Of a stretch of 42,915 nt of DNA, positions 40,946 through 42,915 are shown piece after piece. Positions within the stretch are counted from its first letter, which is position 1. Every line of letters starts with the position of its first letter. Origin of the DNA: CAZHRC01 sp964533865 (GTDB lineage: Bacteria > Bacillota > Clostridia > Tissierellales > Peptoniphilaceae); contig CAZHRC010000018.1 of assembly GCA_964533865.1 (NCBI GenBank), forward strand, positions 1-42,915, written 5' to 3'. The notes under the pieces are model-generated. The model saw only the letters and a list, made by a program, of their open reading frames with translations, made no database searches and was not told the origin of the DNA. Made by a program: the position numbers and the translations under genes.

Positions 40946-42115
40946 TTAATCGTTATTAACAGCAGAATCAACAACCACTGCGCCTTTTGGCTCTTCTTTA
41001 ACCGTTTCTGTTTTGACGTCGGTTTTCGCCTTGGCTTTATCTTCTGCTTTCGCTTCTGCTTTCGCTTCGGTTTTTGCGGTTGGCGCTGTCACTTTTATAG
41101 TTTTTAGTTCTTTTTCAACCGCTTCTGACACTGCTGCTTCGCCACCGAGGATGATGACATTTTTAATGTTTGCGTTGCCTTCAATATATGCTTTAGTCGT
41201 AGGGCTCAGCACGCCTTTTTGAGTTAACAACACCGCTGCCGTTTCCACCCCGGCGATCTCCGCTGCTGTCAATCCGTCAGGGAAATCTTCCCCACTGACC
41301 AAAACCACCGTGTCGATGTCGAGTTTTAAGAAGTCTTTGTAAGCCTTCGCCACTTCTACTGCGGTTTCGTAGCGGTTGGCGCCGGCAAAACGGTATTCTT
41401 CATACTTTCCTTTCGGCACAGCAGTGGTTCCACCAAATGCCATATAGATGAATTCATTTGGATGGTTATCGTAATGAGGAAGAAACGGAATTTTTCCGTA
41501 CCTTCCGATAAACGGCCCCGCTGATAAAGCATCTGCAAAGTCAAAGGCATTGATGACCGCAGTTTCTTGCCCAAGGGCTAAAGCAGGAGTCAAAGGATCC
41601 GCATTTGGGAATTCAATCTCGTTTCTTTTATGCTCGATTTTTACCGCAGTACGCAATCTATTGCTACCACCAAGGCGTTCAATTTTAATACCTAACTTCT
41701 CTATTTCAGCTTCGACGTTTTTAGAAACCGCCGCTTCCCCACCGAAGATAAAAATCTCTTGAGGATTTAGACGTTTAATTTCTTCCAGTGTGTCTTTCGT
41801 TACTACATTTTTTTGAACCAAGAGAAGAGGGAATTTGTGGTGCGAAGTTATGGCGCCACCGACAAGTCCATCGACGAAATTCTCGCCTGTGGCTATCGCT
41901 ACGTATTTACTTCCTTTTGGAAAAGTCGCTTGACTGGCTTTGATTGCCGTATCGTAGCGGTCTTGTCCTTTGATACGCGACACATTCAACGTTTCTTGCA
42001 CTTTGATCTCTACTGGTTTTTCCGTTATCGCTGGAGTTGCCAACGCTGCAGTAGGTGCAACCGCCGTGACTGTCAAAATACCTGCCAAGGCAAAACTTAA
42101 TACTCTTTTTTTCAT
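40946..42115 (-). CDS. Secreted CWB2-repeat protein without a catalytic domain
   Basis: A 389-residue surface protein. Signal peptide about 1-26. Three CWB2 repeats: DRYDTAIKASQATF, a degenerate middle one (NRLRTAVKIEH, IFGGEAAVSKNV) and NRYETAVEVAKAYK, each ending in a VAF/IIL-GGxxAVS motif. Residues about 340-380 are an Ala/Lys/Glu-rich tail. No enzyme domain is present, so it is a wall-anchored protein that may act as a spacer or adhesin. GAAAAAGGAG precedes the ATG. The repeats are more diverged from the other two CWB2 proteins here than those are from each other. Confidence 0.92.
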   Translation of the reverse strand: MKKRVLSFALAGILTVTAVAPTAALATPAITEKPVEIKVQETLNVSRIKGQDRYDTAIKASQATFPKGSKYVAIATGENFVDGLVGGAITSHHKFPLLLVQKNVVTKDTLEEIKRLNPQEIFIFGGEAAVSKNVEAEIEKLGIKIERLGGSNRLRTAVKIEHKRNEIEFPNADPLTPALALGQETAVINAFDFADALSAGPFIGRYGKIPFLPHYDNHPNEFIYMAFGGTTAVPKGKYEEYRFAGANRYETAVEVAKAYKDFLKLDIDTVVLVSGEDFPDGLTAAEIAGVETAAVLLTQKGVLSPTTKAYIEGNANIKNVIILGGEAAVSEAVEKELKTIKVTAPTAKTEAKAEAKAEDKAKAKTDVKTETVKEEPKGAVVVDSAVNND

Positions 42116-42590
42116 ATTGTTTCTCCTTTTTCTTGAAATGATTTTTCTAACTTTTTGGACATATTATTTTATCACATACCTCCTTACTTTTATGAATGTT
42201 ACCCAAGCGTAATATATAATTTTGTTTGCGTCAATTATATTGATGCTTAATACAATCTCCAAATATAACGATACGATTTCTTAGGCTTCTCAATTTTTCC
42301 ATAGATTTAGGATAGATCCGACTCGGAAACCGTAACCTCATGCGATAACTCTTTTCACCGAAATCACCCCTTCATCTATAATCCGTTTCAGCCACTACTT
42401 TTGTAACACCTTATCAAAATTATTTTCAATTTCTTTCTAAATAATCTCAAATGCTCTAATAATAGTTCTCTGCTGTACCCACACACTTCATTTATGTTCT
42501 TTCCTTTCAAAAATAGACGAACATCGTCTACGTACAATGGTTTTAAATTGGAATGCCTTTAGTTCAGTCCCTAGACACTCACTCCACGTA
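42116..42590. other. 475-bp gap with CWB2-gene upstream region and a possible gene remnant
   Basis: The first about 130 bases contain the upstream region of the CWB2 gene (minus-strand TTGACG near 42226-42231, and AAGGAGG near 42177-42183). The rest has no gene I can support, apart from an open minus-strand frame described separately. Confidence 0.5.
42388..42558 (-). pseudogene. Possible decayed coding remnant
   Basis: A 56-codon minus-strand frame, TAA to TGA, contains YVDDVRLFLKGKNINEV and YSRELLLEHLRLFRKKL, which look like a helix-turn-helix or amphipathic helices. There is no start codon with a ribosome site and no family I can name. It may be the remains of a mobile-element or regulator gene. 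Low support. Confidence 0.25.
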
Positions 42591-42787
42591 GAGCCAGCAG
42601 ACATCATCTTTCAGGTAGTAAATCGTTCTCAGCCTACAAACGGAGGGATATGGCTCCTCTCACCATCATGGATGAGACAATGCAATCCTACGACTCGCCA
42701 CGAGGCAGATTAGGCTGATGATTTGACGCCGAGTCGTGTGATGTCATCAATCGTCGAGCCGCGACTGAGGCCCATCGCCTTTGGCTC
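42591..42787. repeat. Inverted-repeat element, copy B
   Basis: Second, diverged copy of the element at the window start, in the same orientation. It is bounded by GAGCC (42591-42595) and GGCTC (42783-42787). Bases 42620-42787 align to 66-233 with no gap (about 82% identity overall; most differences lie in the 59-base middle). The left arm is shortened and eroded relative to copy A. The plus-strand frame KSFSAYK to RGRLG is kept in both copies and ends at the same stop. Confidence 0.75.
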
Positions 42788-42859
42788 ATCCCCTCGCTAA
42801 TCGCTCACTACCACTCCACTCTTCCTTACTTTTTCAAATTCAAAAACACCAAAGTCAAA

Positions 42860-42915
42860 CCCCTCCCTCAGTCTCGGCAAAGACCGCCGAGCCAGCTCCC
42901 TCGGAGATGGAGCCT
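42860..42915. repeat. Short hairpin repeat at the right edge
   Basis: Begins CCCCTCCCTCAG and includes the hairpins CTCGGC/GCCGAG (42873-42878 with 42886-42891) and GCTCC/GGAGC. It resembles the abundant intergenic GAGGGAGCT-type repeats I recall from Clostridia genomes. Cut by the window end, so size and type are uncertain. Confidence 0.45.

Noticed and set aside
41006..41090. Ala/Lys/Glu repeats in the tail of the CWB2 protein, and the Glu/Val/Pro repeats near 27130-27260
   Set aside because: Low-complexity coding linkers of surface proteins, not a DNA repeat element or CRISPR.
42116..42170. Minus-strand leader frame of 16 codons (MSKKLEKSFQEK...) overlapping the CWB2 gene start
   Set aside because: The AAGGAGG is about 16 bases from its ATG, too far for a good ribosome site, and the sequence is simple Lys/Glu-rich.

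Overview
The window reads as chromosomal DNA of an anaerobic, Gram-positive member of the Clostridia. Supporting signs are strong AAGGAGG ribosome binding sites, frequent TTG starts, rubrerythrin, a ferredoxin-type membrane protein, Man-family PTS genes, and three proteins with cell-wall-binding repeat 2 (CWB2) modules, which are typical of Clostridia. The genus cannot be fixed from this sequence. No rRNA, tRNA, CRISPR array, intact transposase or phage gene was found. There are 40 protein genes, one of them (nagB) broken by an in-frame stop.

Layout. 1-14.6 kb is mostly housekeeping: pirin, rubrerythrin, a HAD phosphatase, a branched-chain aminotransferase, a rhodanese lipoprotein-TrmH pair, a DEAD-box helicase, a zinc-ribbon protein, a secreted 5'-nucleotidase with CWB2 repeats, a DUF1294 membrane protein, a histidinol-phosphatase-like PHP protein with a short C-terminus, and nicotinate phosphoribosyltransferase. 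14.7-20.6 kb holds marR-ftsH, a Crp/Fnr regulator divergent from an iron-sulfur membrane protein plus cupin operon, galU and an FMN reductase. 20.6-25.7 kb holds a membrane-spanning zinc-finger/SH3 protein, an orphan Mur-ligase-like protein, a small P-loop kinase and thymidylate synthase. 26-29.6 kb holds a CWB2-NlpC/P60 wall hydrolase, a polysaccharide deacetylase lipoprotein and interrupted nagB. 29.6-32 kb holds birA and two tandem TVP38/DedA-like membrane proteins.

32.2-40.8 kb is an amino-sugar island. An esterase and an AraC regulator precede an eight-gene operon: BadF/NAGK-type sugar kinase, nagA, a yajC paralogue, PTS IIB, IIC, IID and IIA, and an AgaS-type SIS isomerase/deaminase. 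Import with phosphorylation (PTS), or internal phosphorylation (kinase), would feed NagA deacetylation and then AgaS deamination. A third CWB2 protein follows.

The two ends carry diverged direct copies of the same ~200 bp inverted-repeat element, 42.5 kb apart. The last 56 bases look like another short hairpin repeat. The best regulatory signals are three matches to the WalR consensus before the wall hydrolase gene, a perfect 14-bp palindrome centred near -41.5 of the iron-sulfur/cupin promoter, and a 21-bp-spaced direct repeat before the AraC gene. I saw no clearly new defence or mobile system. The least explained genes are the Mur-like orphan, the zinc-finger/TM/SH3 protein and the zinc-ribbon protein.
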